Assembly: GCA_029717555.1 (NCBI GenBank)
Contig: JAMDHS010000139.1
Span: forward strand, 1 to 32,562
Origin: Peribolospora baueri
Lineage: Eukaryota; Basidiomycota; Peribolosporomycetes; Peribolosporales; Peribolosporaceae
Length of the DNA: 32,562 nt
Direction: 5' to 3'
The position numbers and the translations under genes were made by a program. How positions within the stretch are numbered: the stretch's first letter is position 1; each line of letters opens with the position of its first letter. The notes beneath the pieces were generated by a model. It worked only from the letters and a program-made list of their open reading frames with translations. It did no database searches and was not told the origin of the DNA. This document shows, piece after piece, positions 10,885 through 20,990 of the stretch.

Positions 10885-11419
10885 GGCAAGCAAGCGCAAG
10901 CGTCTGCTACGCAGAGCTGAGCTCGAATGTGAGAAAGCGGAACGTCGCCCTATGGTAGGGTCGACTCCTGAAAGTGTAGACCCTCTTGGCCTTGGGAGGT
11001 CGAGTGGTCCGACGGATCTACGTGTGGGTTGATCGACTGGTGCGGTTCAAGAGGCGGTCCGTGCGCACTGCTCCCGCGCCCCGCAGGCCTGATGACTCGA
11101 TCACGACGCGAGAGAGAGAACTCGATTGCCCGTACCGCACAGATGTAGCGAGCCGACCCGGGCGATACGACAATGAAGCGAGTGTAACATGGCGATGGAC
11201 CAAGTACCTAACCGCACATAACAAAAAGACAAGGGAGGAGGAGGGAGTGGAGACGACGCGCGCAGAGCAGAGGGCGCAAAATGTCACGTGATTACTTCCT
11301 TCCATCGCGGCCAGACGACCAAGCAGCGACCATATCGCACGGACAGGTGAATCATATCACCCACCATCTTATTTTCTGCTTCCTCAGCTGCCGTGAGCGC
11401 TGTCATCAAGCTTAAGAGG
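10885..11419. other. Divergent intergenic region, WDR7-like / ARG7
   Basis: This 535-bp region must hold the promoters of both flanking genes. It contains TCACGTGA at 11284-11291 and a TGACTC core at 11093-11098, a half match to the Gcn4/Cpc1 site. I see no TATA box and no coding exon with splice support. Confidence 0.65.
11284..11291. promoter_or_regulatory. Palindromic CACGTG E-box
   Basis: TCACGTGA is a perfect 8-bp palindrome with a CACGTG core, the class bound by bHLH factors such as Cbf1 in yeasts. It lies 129 bp upstream of the ARG7 ATG and 400 bp upstream of the WDR7-like ATG. Function is inferred from the motif only. Confidence 0.45.
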
Positions 11420-13607
11420 ATGTTGTACTTTATCTCTACGTGCCGCCGTTTATCTGTATTGCCCTCTCAGCGGCTTTTCTCGACCACGACAGTTCCACTC
11501 GGCGCACAAGACAAGTCGCGCCATGTGATCGCCCTTCCAGACTCGTCTTTTCCCCGAGGATTCCTCGTCGCCTCGGCTTACGCCGGTGTGAAGGCTAGCT
11601 TGTCCGGCAAGCCCCCACCGTCTGCCTCACAACCCGAGCTCTCATCCAACGACACCGGCACACTTTCATCGAGTTCGACCGGACCCTCATCTTCCAAGCC
11701 CGACCTCGCTGTCGTCTACTCTACCTCGCTCACCCGCTGCTCCGCCGCCGGTACATTTACTCTCAATGCCTTTAAAGCCGCGCCTGTTCAAGTATCGCAG
11801 CAGATCCTGCTCCGAAGTCAAGGCAGGGCGAAAGCGGTGGTCGTCAATAGTGGATGCGCGAACGCGGTGACGGGCAAGAAGGGCATCGAGGATGCTTGGT
11901 CTATGTGCCGTCAAGTAGACGAGCTCGCTCTGGGTGCTTCCGGCACCGCCGCTGGCTCCGATAGTCAGACGCTGGTGATGAGCACAGGTGTAATTGGCCA
12001 GAAGCTGCCTATGTCCGCGATCCTACCTTCCCTCGCCTCCATGCTCCCCGCCACGTCGGCTTCATCTGCCAACGCTCCCACCGCTTCCACCACGACGTCG
12101 GAGAGAAGTCTATACAATGCTTGGCACTCCGTTGCCCGGGCGTTTATGACTACCGACACGTTCCCAAAGCTTCGTACTCGCACGTTCAAGCTAGCCGGTC
12201 GGGAGGTTCGGATGGTGGGCATCGACAAGGGAGCAGGAATGATTCACCCTAACATGGCTGGTCCATCCGCGTCGTCTTTCTCACCACCGGCGGCAGCGGG
12301 AGCTGGCAGCATGGGGGGCCTACATGCGACGCTCCTTGGTCTTTTCGCAACGGACGCGGCAGTGTCTCCTCGCTCTCTGCAAAAAGCACTCGACCACGCC
12401 GTATCGAAGAGCTTCAACTGCATAAGCGTTGACGGAGATATGAGCACCAACGATACCATCATTGCCCTTGCCAATGGTGCCGCGTTTGCCGACCAAGCGA
12501 GGCCTGATTCTGGCAGTCTCGATTCCGCTGCGAAGGCAGAAGGGATCAAAGCTCGGGAAGAAGTGGATTGGGAGACTCACCCGGAGGATTACAAGGCTTT
12601 CGAGAACGAGTTGACGGACATGGCGAAGGAGATGGCTCAGCTCATCGTGCGGGACGGAGAAGGGGCGGAGAAGTTTGTCGAGGTTCACGTGAAGGTTGGT
12701 TTCGCAGCTTGGATCTGTCGCCATTGGTACCTCAGCACGAATCTCAACATAAAGAAAGATGACGGAAAGCTTAAATCGAGGTCCTTCCTTTTCTCTTCTC
12801 TCTTCTCTCTTCTCTCTTCACCTTATTCCTCCTTCTCTTCTCTTTCGCGGTGTACTTGCAGGGTGCACCAACTTATCCCATCGCACACTCGATCGCCTCG
12901 ACCATCTCTACCTCCATGCTCACGAAATGCGCACTTCACGGCGGCGACGCCAACTGGGGCCGAATTCTTTGCGCAACCGGTTACGCCCCGCTTCCCTCCG
13001 ACTCTAACCCATTGTCTCAACCATATGCCATTGACACCACCGCGGTTTCCGTTTCCTTCATTCCTTCTGCTTCCTTCTCGGAAAAGGAGGGTCAAGAGCC
13101 ACTCGTTCTCCTCAAGAACGGAGAGCCAGTTCAGGTGGACGAGGAGAAGGCGGCGAGAATGCTGGCAGAGGAGGACGTGAAAATCGAGGTGGATTTGGGG
13201 GAGAAGGACGGAGAACAGGCCACATATTGGACCTGCGACCTCAGCCACGAATACGTTTCAGTGAGTCGACTAGATCATCGACCCTATGCCGCTACCTAGT
13301 TGCTTCGGTCTTTCACGACAGAACGACACGACACGGCTTCGGATTAGGGACGTACGCAACGGTAACCATTTTCTTCTTTCTTTGCTTGCTCCCCTTTTTT
13401 TCAAATTTCCACTTGCGCGTTTTTCATCAGATCAACGGCGATTACCGGTGAGAACCCGCCCCGCCCTTTTTACCCTTATGACATTATGTCGCTTGCACGA
13501 TTGTTCTCGCTAAGGATCCCTTGCTGACAGTGTCTTCTGACGGACGTCCTTGTTCGCCCTTCCTCACTCGTCTCTGCCTCTGTCCCTCTTGTGTGCGCAG
13601 CTCGTGA
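11420..13607 (+). CDS. ARG7: Mitochondrial glutamate N-acetyltransferase (ArgJ/Arg7)
   Basis: ArgJ enzymes move the acetyl group from N-acetylornithine to glutamate in the arginine acetyl cycle, in the fungal mitochondrial matrix. Exons 11420-12694, 12862-13260, 13431-13447 and 13601-13607 give 565 residues. The N terminus (MLYFISTCRRLSVLPSQR) is basic and hydrophobic, like a mitochondrial presequence. Family motifs follow: VVNSGCANAVTGKKG, MSTGVIGQKLPM, DKGAGMIHPNMA, ATLLGLFATDAAVS, NCISVDGDMSTNDT and GGDANWGRI, ending INGDYR(S). The enzyme self-cleaves before a Thr, expected to be Thr304 in HATLLG; a 23-residue insert precedes it. The last junction is ambiguous: a stop at 13449-13451 would give INGDYR, while splicing GTGAGA to the strong acceptor at 13600 gives INGDYRS. 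Intron 1 has a GTTGGT donor. The first in-frame ATG is used; a GTG at 11393 is ignored. Confidence 0.93.
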
Positions 13608-14123
13608 GAATCACCTATCAAGACGGCCGGATCATCAAAATGCCCCTTCAGCGTAGTTCGTGATGGGGATGGCACCAAGAATAGACAGACGGACCGCGGT
13701 GCTTTTCGTCTTTCAATTCTCGTCTATCTAGGATTTCGGAGAGTGGGCTGGACACAAATGGCCGTGAATGACGTCGTTGCGGCTTGCCGCCGATGTGTAG
13801 ATAGGATCTTCCTATCGAGAAATGGAGCTTCGGAAGGAAGCAAAATGAAGACTGGAATGTGCCACGATGACCGTTTACTGCGGCCGCATGTACGACGCGA
13901 TCGCGTGCGGAGGGAACTCGTACGTCCAACTTCTAACGCCATCCACATTCACCGCTCAGCGTAGCATAGGTCCACCGCGTTCTCGACTCGGGCCCTTCGA
14001 CCTCTGCCCCGCCAGAGGCGGAGCGACTCTGGCACAGCAAGGGAGTCAGCGGCGTCCTTGGCAAGTTTTTCACTTCGGCCTTCAAAGCACATCGACCCGC
14101 CACCACCCGCTTTCCCTTCCGTC
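13608..14123. other. Intergenic, ARG7 to next gene
   Basis: This 516-bp tandem intergenic region holds the ARG7 3' UTR and the promoter of the next plus-strand gene. No clear TATA box, RNA gene or coding exon was seen. Confidence 0.6.
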
Positions 14124-16538
14124 ATGACAGACGCCATCAGATCGCGCCTCGGCGCGACCACCGCCGCCGCCGCCAGAAAGGGCGCCAAACTCGTTCTTGA
14201 CCGTATCACTTGGCCTGCGCATGCCCCTTCTTCCTCTCCTGTGACATTGAAGAGAGCGCTGGACTTGTTTCAACAGTCTTTGTGTTTTGTGCAGATTTGG
14301 TGCCGGTCGGGCGCCGACGCGAAAGTCGCCAACATGCCTGATCGCATCTACCTGCCCGGATCGCGAGGTGCCTCTGTTCGAGAAGCGTCAAGATCTGTTC
14401 TTGTGTCACAAGCACCTTCTCTTATTTGCACCACCTTCGAAGGCGACGAAGAAATACCTTCCTTGCGCGAGTTGATTCGCGCACTCGTCAACAAAGGATG
14501 GGAGGTGTGCGAAGACCAAATCCGAACTCCATTTCGGGATTTCGTGGCTAGCATGGGTGATACAGGCGCAGAAATGCGTCTGACGGTGGCCTACATGGTT
14601 CTCAGTAAGTCTCATAGCGCATACTTCATCTCGTACAAGGACTTCCAATGAATCTGACATTCGTTTTGACTCGTTATGGCCGACCTTACTTGTTATCCAC
14701 TAGGCATCGTGGTTATCTGCCTCATCCACGTCGCTCTTCGGTTTCGAAGGTCATTGTTGCCTCCTTCATCTCCTCCCATCCAGATCACCTCCAAGGGCCG
14801 TTCCATCACGCCGCTTTTGGCCGGCTCGTCGTCCCGCTCCTCAGGCTCCTCTTTTAGCGACCCTTTCAGGATTCAACGTCTCAGGGGCAAGCAGACTGAC
14901 TCGTACGAGTTTCGAAGTCCCGAAGGCTTAACGCCAATCCTTCTACGCAAAAAGCTCGTATACCCGGCCGTGGCTGGCACGCCGGACATTGAAGCGGACG
15001 AGGGCGAACCGACCCCCACCCCCAGTCCGAGCAGGTCGTCGGGGCCATCTGGACCTCTTTCTTTTTTCCCTTCCCCTGCCCGATCACACTCAGGTTTGAG
15101 GAGGAGAAGCTCCTTCCGGCAATCCGGTGATGCTTCTGGCGATAACAGCGCTGGTAGCTCGGTGCCGTCTGAACGTCTTCGCGTCCGACTTCAAGAACCA
15201 GACTGGAGGGAACTTGCACAACGTTCGGAACACCAACGGGCTTACGTCCGGGCAAAATGGTTGGTCGCCGCAGAGGCGAGGCTTAAAGCTTTGGAGGCGG
15301 AATCGCCGACCGGCCAGTTCGTCACCCCCAATAGCGAAGGACCCGATGCGCATAGCGGCAGCTCTGGCGGGCTGAGCCCAAAGGAGAGAGAAAGGAAGTT
15401 GTGGTACGAAGAAGAGACGGGAAGAAGCACGGCTGCGTCGGGCAGAGCTTGGAATTGGAGAAAGCGGCGCGCGGCCTCAGACGGCAATATCGTGGTCCCT
15501 TCGCCACCTCCGAGCCATGACAAGGCTGAACATCACCACGACGCCCACCAGGGCGCATCTTCGAACGATGGCGCGCGGTTAGGCTCGCCCAGTCGAAAGG
15601 ACGGGGTGGCGGAGGAGCTAATGGACGATTTCGTTCTAGTACCTTCGCGAGCCAGCAGTCTCAAACCGAGGCAACGACGCACGACCAATTTGGACGCTCA
15701 GGAGAGCAAAGGAGACGGGGCGAAGGCGGTGATGAAGGCCTCGGTCGCTGAGGACGACATGGAGGTGCTAGCTGAGGATCAAGACGGTGACATGGAAGAG
15801 GTGGACGCTGCTACTCGGGTAGATCAAGCCGCAAAGGGAAGTTCATTTACCGAAGGGAATGCCCTTGGTATGACGGACGAAGCGCAAGCTCAGCCCATGG
15901 CTCGACAAGCAGCAACTGATGTTTCGGCCGAGACGCCGCCAGAAGCACCCCCTTCGCCACTTGAGGCAGCAGCGGCTGCGGCCAACGTCAGTCGGCCCCT
16001 ATCTTTTTCGAGAGCGTCAGTTTCGGATGGAAAGTCTCACGCGCCATCGCCTCCGGAAACGAGGGCCTCAGCCGTCGGTCCGTTTCACTCTCATGGGTTA
16101 CCGACTTTTTTCTCCAGCGAGTCTTGGGATTCAATGTCTTCTGTGGCAAGCGACCCAAAGACCCCACCTGACTCGGAAACGCCCAAGTCCAGCTCCCCCT
16201 CGTTCTTATCGTCTGCGACCGCCCCCAGGCCCAGCTGCGACGACCCGCTAAACGATCCAGTCAGCTCACGCACACGCTCCGCTTCGTCGTCCCCACTATC
16301 ATCCGGAAGGTCCGATGCGGATCCAAATAATAGCGTTCCCGCTCCCTCCAAGGGCGAGGACGACCCTCGCTATCAGAATCACCACCGTCGTGACTGGGTC
16401 GAGGGAAAGGGACACACGGGCACCAAGGTCAGAAAGGGCGTCAAAAGCATCAGAAATAACAAGCCCACGGCGAATGGAAGAGCGGTGGAGTCGCCAATAC
16501 CTTGGGTGAAGAAGGAGGTCTACATTCGGTCCGGCTAG
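14124..16538 (+). CDS. Single-pass membrane protein with long disordered tail, uncharacterised
   Basis: The family is not recognised. Two exons, 14124-14604 and 14704-16538, are joined across a GTAAGT...ACTAG intron and give 771 residues. The intron splits the only clear transmembrane segment, which reads YMVLSIVVICLIHVALRFRR at about 156-175 and is followed by basic residues. The first 155 residues contain some predicted helix (SLRELIRALVNKGWEVCEDQ). After the membrane comes a tail of about 590 residues rich in Ser, Pro and charged residues. It holds one short helical stretch (QRSEHQRAYVRAKWLVAAEA, about 347-366) and acidic patches. The positive-inside rule suggests the tail is cytosolic. 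The first in-frame ATG is used; frame stays open upstream to a TTG at 14058. The long open frame and clean splice make the gene convincing, but the role is unknown. Confidence 0.8.
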
Positions 16539-17132
16539 TATGGCTGGTGGCTTTGAGGTGGTCGTCTCCTCTCGGAGAAGTCGCGACAGGAAGGGAGCCA
16601 AGTCTTTCATCTCGTCTCCCCTGGTCAACTGTTACCCGTTCCTGACGTCTTCGGTCGAAAGTCTGCGTTCTTTTTCGCATCCACACGACATCATCCGTCA
16701 AGCAATACCTTGTCTCTTTGCTTTCATTCTTTCTCTATTCTTACTTTGTCTTCTAGCTCCGTGTCGGATGATCTACTCGGTCTGTCTCGGTTGCCTTACT
16801 TTCTATTGTGTGTCACTACATATCGTACTCCTCACTCCTGCCTATGTATCGTATCCTAGTTTGTTTTCTTCCTTTGCCTGTACCTCGATATCTTTATTAA
16901 TGACACATGGAGGAGAGATCCCTCACTACCTTGCTACGTCTGTGCTCGCGAGCTAAGGTGCATGTGCTTAGCCTCCAGTTTCAGTACGACGTCCTCGCGG
17001 TATTGTTTTCTTAGCCTCGAGAAGAGTCGTTCCTTCCACTTCCCTTGGGTCTCGTTCCTTCATTTCTCCTCTGTCCGGGTCACTCTCCTTCCTTTCGCCC
17101 CTTGTCTCCCTCTCGCTTGGGGCTGACTCCAC
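16539..17132. other. Intergenic, pyrimidine-rich
   Basis: This 594-bp stretch between two plus-strand genes is rich in C and T on the plus strand, with many CTTTC and CTCC runs. It presumably holds the upstream 3' UTR and the downstream promoter. I see no gene in it. Confidence 0.6.
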
Positions 17133-17611
17133 ATGTCGAGCTCGGCGCTGACATCCTTTCAAATCCCTACAGGACGAGGTGCAGTACTGTAAACGAGCAC
17201 GTCGACGGTAGATATCCTCAACACCCGCCGTGGCTTCTCAGACGTGGCCCAGCGGAGACACGACCCAATAGAGGCCCTCTTCGACGAATCATCACTTCCG
17301 GGCCCCTCGGCTAGAACTGTAGCAAGTCTTCAGACTGCATTGACGAGCCCACCGACACTGGCATCACTTGGGGCGCGACGGGGCACGCTGCACATCACGC
17401 CATTACGAGAGAACTACTCCTTGATCACGTTCCCGCGGCGTCGCTTCCCTCTCCACCACTCTAACAGCAATGGCTGGTTGCTGGCTTCCGATCTAGGTCT
17501 CTACTTCAAGACGAGAGTGCGATGCTCCTCTCACTTTCTCCCGATACCTTTTCTTGAGTTGGCATACTCAACTTTCCGCTACAGATCTTAGTTTCTAGAC
17601 GGCAGCCTTGA
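17133..17611 (+). CDS. Small orphan protein, 115 residues
   Basis: I do not recognise this protein. Three exons are proposed from phase and splice signals: 17133-17178 (MSSSALTSFQIPTGR), 17242-17516 and 17585-17611 (ILVSRRQP then TGA). The introns are 63 nt (GTGCAG...CTTCTCAG) and 68 nt (GTGCGA...CGCTACAG). The middle exon reads on from DVAQRRHDPIEALFDESS and contains a strand-like RENYSLITFPRRRFPLHH, then NGWLLASDLGLYFKTR. The protein is basic, with no Cys and no obvious membrane segment. Splicing matches phase at both junctions, which supports a real gene more than a chance frame. It converges on MPP6, whose 3' end lies 22-163 bp away depending on MPP6 splicing. The first exon is the weakest part. 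Confidence 0.55.
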
Positions 17612-17773
17612 CTGAGAAAGGACACTCCCTGCCTAGGCTCGCACCTGGATGTCCACCTGCAACAGGAAAGGATGCCGTTCCTTGGGACCGTTTTGACCAC
17701 AAGCCAGGTCTGCGATTACTCCGTATTAAGAGCACCAGGGCGATGGCTATGAGGAAATATAGAAATACCATTT

Positions 17774-19189
17774 TCATACCCTTCCCTTCGCCTTTTTCTT
17801 GCCTTTTCGCTCCCGCGCCTGCTCCGCTGCACTGCTCGAAGAAGGCATGTTCGCCTTTCTCGCCTTGTCCCTTTTTCCTCCCCCTTCTTTGCCCGCTTGC
17901 TTCATGGCCCTGACTCCCAACGTTTCCTCCTCGGCGCTTCCGATACCTGCCCTTCCTTCACTCTTTGAATTATCCGCCATCTCCAACAGTCCATCCGAGT
18001 CCTCTTCTCCGCTTTCACCCTCATCGTCCGAAGAGGTCCCAGACGAAGAGATATTCCGCTTGGTACGCATGTCCGCCGCTTTTCTCTTCGCCGCCGCTTT
18101 TCGTGCTTCGAAGTGGGACGGGTCACCAGTACTGCTCGCCGTCTTTGTGCGCTTGACTGCCCTGGCGCCTTCGATAATCTCGTCTCTGCGAGACTTCTTC
18201 TGGGCGCTCGCCTTCGTCCCTGGCCCCGTGTCGTCCTCACCGTCGAAACCTTTGGGCCTCATGAAGCTCTTCGGCCCATCCTTCCGCCCCGGCGGCTCCA
18301 GCTCGCCCGCATCGTCGTCCTGATCATCAACCATATTTACGTCTTCCTCTACGTCCTGCGGAGCGGAACGATCATGGCGTGCCATGTCTGAGAGACGCTT
18401 GGAAGATGAGAGCTGAGAGCCCGAGCGCGAAGGTTTCGTTCGGCTGGAATCGACCGCTGCAGCAGATGCTTTTTCTTCTCCCTAAGTTTGACAGACAGAA
18501 TATTGACGAAAACTTACCGTAAGCATGATTGACGACCAAACAACGGCCGAACTCAAGCGGCGGATAGAATAGATAAAGACGGGATGGAAAAAAAGCTCAC
18601 CTCGGCCTCCTTCCTTTTTCCAAACTTCCCAAACCCTCTCCGTCCGCCTCCTGCAAACATGGTCACGCCGCTTCCGACACCGTAGCCAATCTTGTTGGCG
18701 CTTTCGCCGATCCAGCCAGCATAGCTCGGTTCGTACTCCACCGTGACCGTCGGAGACGGTGTCCTCGAGCAGCCTTCTAATCCAATATGAGCGCGTGGCA
18801 GGACCCACAGTGAGTCTGATTCACCGGAAAGCGCAGTTCCAGCCGCCTGGTGAGCGGGAGATGTAGAGTCGGAAGCGGAAGGGGGCGTGCGCGAGAGGGA
18901 CACAGGCTGAGTCGAGCTGCTAGACGTGGACGCTACACCCGCAGACAAGGCCGGCCCCCGTTGCATGAACTAAGATTCAAAAGTGGATGAGAAGGAGAGA
19001 GTCGTTTGAGATGGATTGGAAAAGAAGGACTGGGATTAGTCTGAAATCGATGACACCTCTCCCTCGTCCGATTGACCGTTGTCCTTGACAGGAACGACAA
19101 GCCGTGTAAAAACCACTCGCCTTGAGAGCAAGCGTATTGGAGCTGAGCGACCCCGCCGCTCGCTGTCGTTTGTTCACTGGCGAGGACAT
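17774..19189 (-). CDS. MPP6: Mpp6-family nuclear exosome cofactor
   Basis: Mpp6/MPHOSPH6 binds the nuclear RNA exosome and helps recruit Mtr4 for rRNA maturation and RNA surveillance. The family signature is the short N-terminal block LKFMQRG; here exons 1 and 2 join to give NTLALK|FMQRGPA, like human LLRMKFMQRG. Exons 19189-19121, 18969-18601 and 18481-17780 are in phase. Frame then runs to a TGA at 17774-17776, giving 381 residues. An alternative is splicing at 17779 (GTATGA) to a strong acceptor (CTGTTGCAG), which adds VDIQVRA and stops at 17633-17635. Downstream features are Gly-rich GGGRRGFGKFGKRK, the patch GRKDGPKSFMRPKGFDGEDD, and a Lys/Glu-rich C terminus. The protein is much longer than human MPHOSPH6 (160 residues), mostly by disordered sequence. 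Intron 1 appears to use a GC donor. MPP6 is divergent from H2A.Z. Confidence 0.82.
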
Positions 19190-19521
19190 GATGTTATTGT
19201 GCGATGCGTCGTCGACGACGTCCAAGCTGTGAGACGTGCGGCCAAGGTCGTTTGGGAGGGACGTCCCTGCTCAAACAATTGCTGCGGCATCGCTCGATCT
19301 TCCACGTGGTCCTGGGGTTCGATCTGGTGCCGGGTCTTTTTTGGGACGCGTCTGACGCGCCGCGTTTTGGACTCGAACCACCACCCACGACTGCCCATCC
19401 ATTCTTGTCCGTCCCGGTCGGCCTTGCCACCAGTAAACCTGCGTGTCCACACCTTCCTTCTCCATCCATCCGATCCACGCTCCCTTTTCTCTCGGCGCTC
19501 ACCGTAGAAGAAGGAAAGGCC
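19190..19521. promoter_or_regulatory. Bidirectional promoter region, MPP6 / H2A.Z
   Basis: The start codons of MPP6 (minus) and H2A.Z (plus) are 332 bp apart, so both promoters and 5' UTRs must share this interval. No TATA box or CACGTG element was seen. Confidence 0.7.
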
Positions 19522-20448
19522 ATGTCCGAGAAAACCACGGGCGGAAAGGGGGGGAAGACCAAGTCCGCCGCTGCTGCCGCGGAGGGCAAGACTCAGCAGC
19601 AGACTAGGAGCCAGAAAGCTGGTTTGCAGGTGAGTGCTTGGTTTTTGAGCTGGGAGGGCGCGAGGTTGTTGGATGGATGACTCCAGCGTGGCTCGTTGTC
19701 GTGTTCCGACGGAAATTGGACCAGCGACGCGTGACTGGGTTCTTCGGTGGCGCACCGGCTCTCCGATCACCTTCGCCCCCGCTTCTCACCAACTGCTCGT
19801 GGTCTGTCGACCCATCCGCTCACTCTCCGTTTTCCACCATCTCTTCTCGTGCTCTAATTTGTTTCATGACCCGCAGTTCCCCGTCGGCCGTATCCACCGC
19901 TACTTGAAGGCGCGGACGCAGAACAACGTACGCATCGGCGCCAAGGCCGCCGTGTACACGAGTGCCATCCTTGAGTACCTGACCGCTGAGGTTTTGGAGT
20001 TGGCCGGTGAGTATGCATCGTGGCGAGGAAGATTTGTCCCTTTCTGGGATGACTGCCACTTTTAGCTAGATGGCTCCCTTGGTTGACCTTCGTCGTTCGG
20101 TTGCGTGCGCTTTCCACCTTCTTTTGCAACCGATTCCACTCAATACAGGTAACGCGTCGAAGGACCTGCGCGTGAAGCGTATCACTCCTCGCCACCTCCA
20201 GTTGGCCATTCGCGGCGACGAGGAGCTCGATAGCTTGATTCGCGCCACGATCGCCGGCGGTGGTGTCCTGCCTCACATCCACAAAAGTGCGTTGCGTCTG
20301 CTATCGTCGTGTTGTTGCCTTGCTCGTCTCAAGTCATTGGCCAGCTCATTGACTTTTTTTGTATTCCCTGCTCGCCCAACAACACCTCTCCACGGCAGAC
20401 CTTATCAAGCCGTCCGGCAAGAAAGCGGCCAAGGCGGGTGGCCAGTGA
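19522..20448 (+). CDS. HTZ1: Histone variant H2A.Z
   Basis: H2A.Z replaces H2A in nucleosomes flanking promoters and is deposited by SWR1-type remodellers. Exons 19522-19629, 19877-20006, 20149-20286 and 20399-20448 give 141 residues. The fold is complete: [40 protein letters not shown], then [20 protein letters not shown]. Features that separate H2A.Z from H2A are present: [18 protein letters not shown], the acidic-patch stretch GDEELDSLI, and [20 protein letters not shown]. The N-terminal tail is Lys/Gly/Ala-rich, with acetylatable lysines. The C-terminal tail is short ([10 protein letters not shown]). An SQ[E/D] motif, the H2A.X mark, is absent. Three introns of 112-247 nt interrupt the gene, which suggests a replication-independent variant. 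Reading frame stays open upstream of the ATG, but that sequence is not histone-like. Confidence 0.97.
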
Positions 20449-20990
20449 AGTCTTCACCGCCCCTCCGCCGCGCTGCGTACGCTGCGTTATGATGTACCCC
20501 TCCATCTCTTGCCATTTCTTTAACGTTCCTCTGCGAACTGTTTTCTGCTGCCGCTAGTAGTCCCCCTTATGGTCGTCCCCTTACCCCCCTTTCCCTCCCT
20601 GTCGCAACCCAGCTCGTTCGTACGTGATTCGTCGAGGGGATGTATGTACTGTATTGCGGATCCTATCTTGTCTCGATGTTAGTGCCTGCCCTGGGATGCC
20701 AGAGGTGAGGTCCGGTCCTGTCGTATCCATCTCATATCGACGGTCGGTTCAGCCGCCGGCGGTCGTAATGCATACACGGTGACCCGAGGTACGATGCCCT
20801 CGAGCGAAAGTGCCTGTTCCGATTGGGAAAAACCGAGGTTCACATCGACCGTCGAGCGTTTGTTGAATCTAATTTAGATTACACGGCTTTCCTTCTAAGT
20901 CCCTTCTACAAGGTGTCCAACTCTCGTCTTGCGTCGTTGCATCTTCCGGGTGCTTGCCGTCCACTTTCCTCTTCATTTCCACCGTCCCCT
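20449..20990. other. Convergent intergenic region, H2A.Z / RidA
   Basis: Both flanking genes end here, so the 542 bp are 3' UTR and termination sequence. No coding exon or RNA gene was recognised. Confidence 0.6.

Noticed and set aside
12261-12309. The ArgJ insert as an unrecognised intron
   Set aside because: Possible GT (GTCCAT) and AG pairs inside it do not preserve the frame, and the donor is poor.
17595-17777. 60-codon minus-strand frame starting MKMVFLYFLIAIALVLLIRS
   Set aside because: It lies in the proposed last intron or 3' UTR of MPP6 and its start overlaps the MPP6 stop. A hydrophobic start alone is not enough.
19204-19521. N-terminal extension of H2A.Z
   Set aside because: The frame is open upstream, but the sequence is not histone-like and the [12 protein letters not shown] start is typical for an H2A.Z tail.
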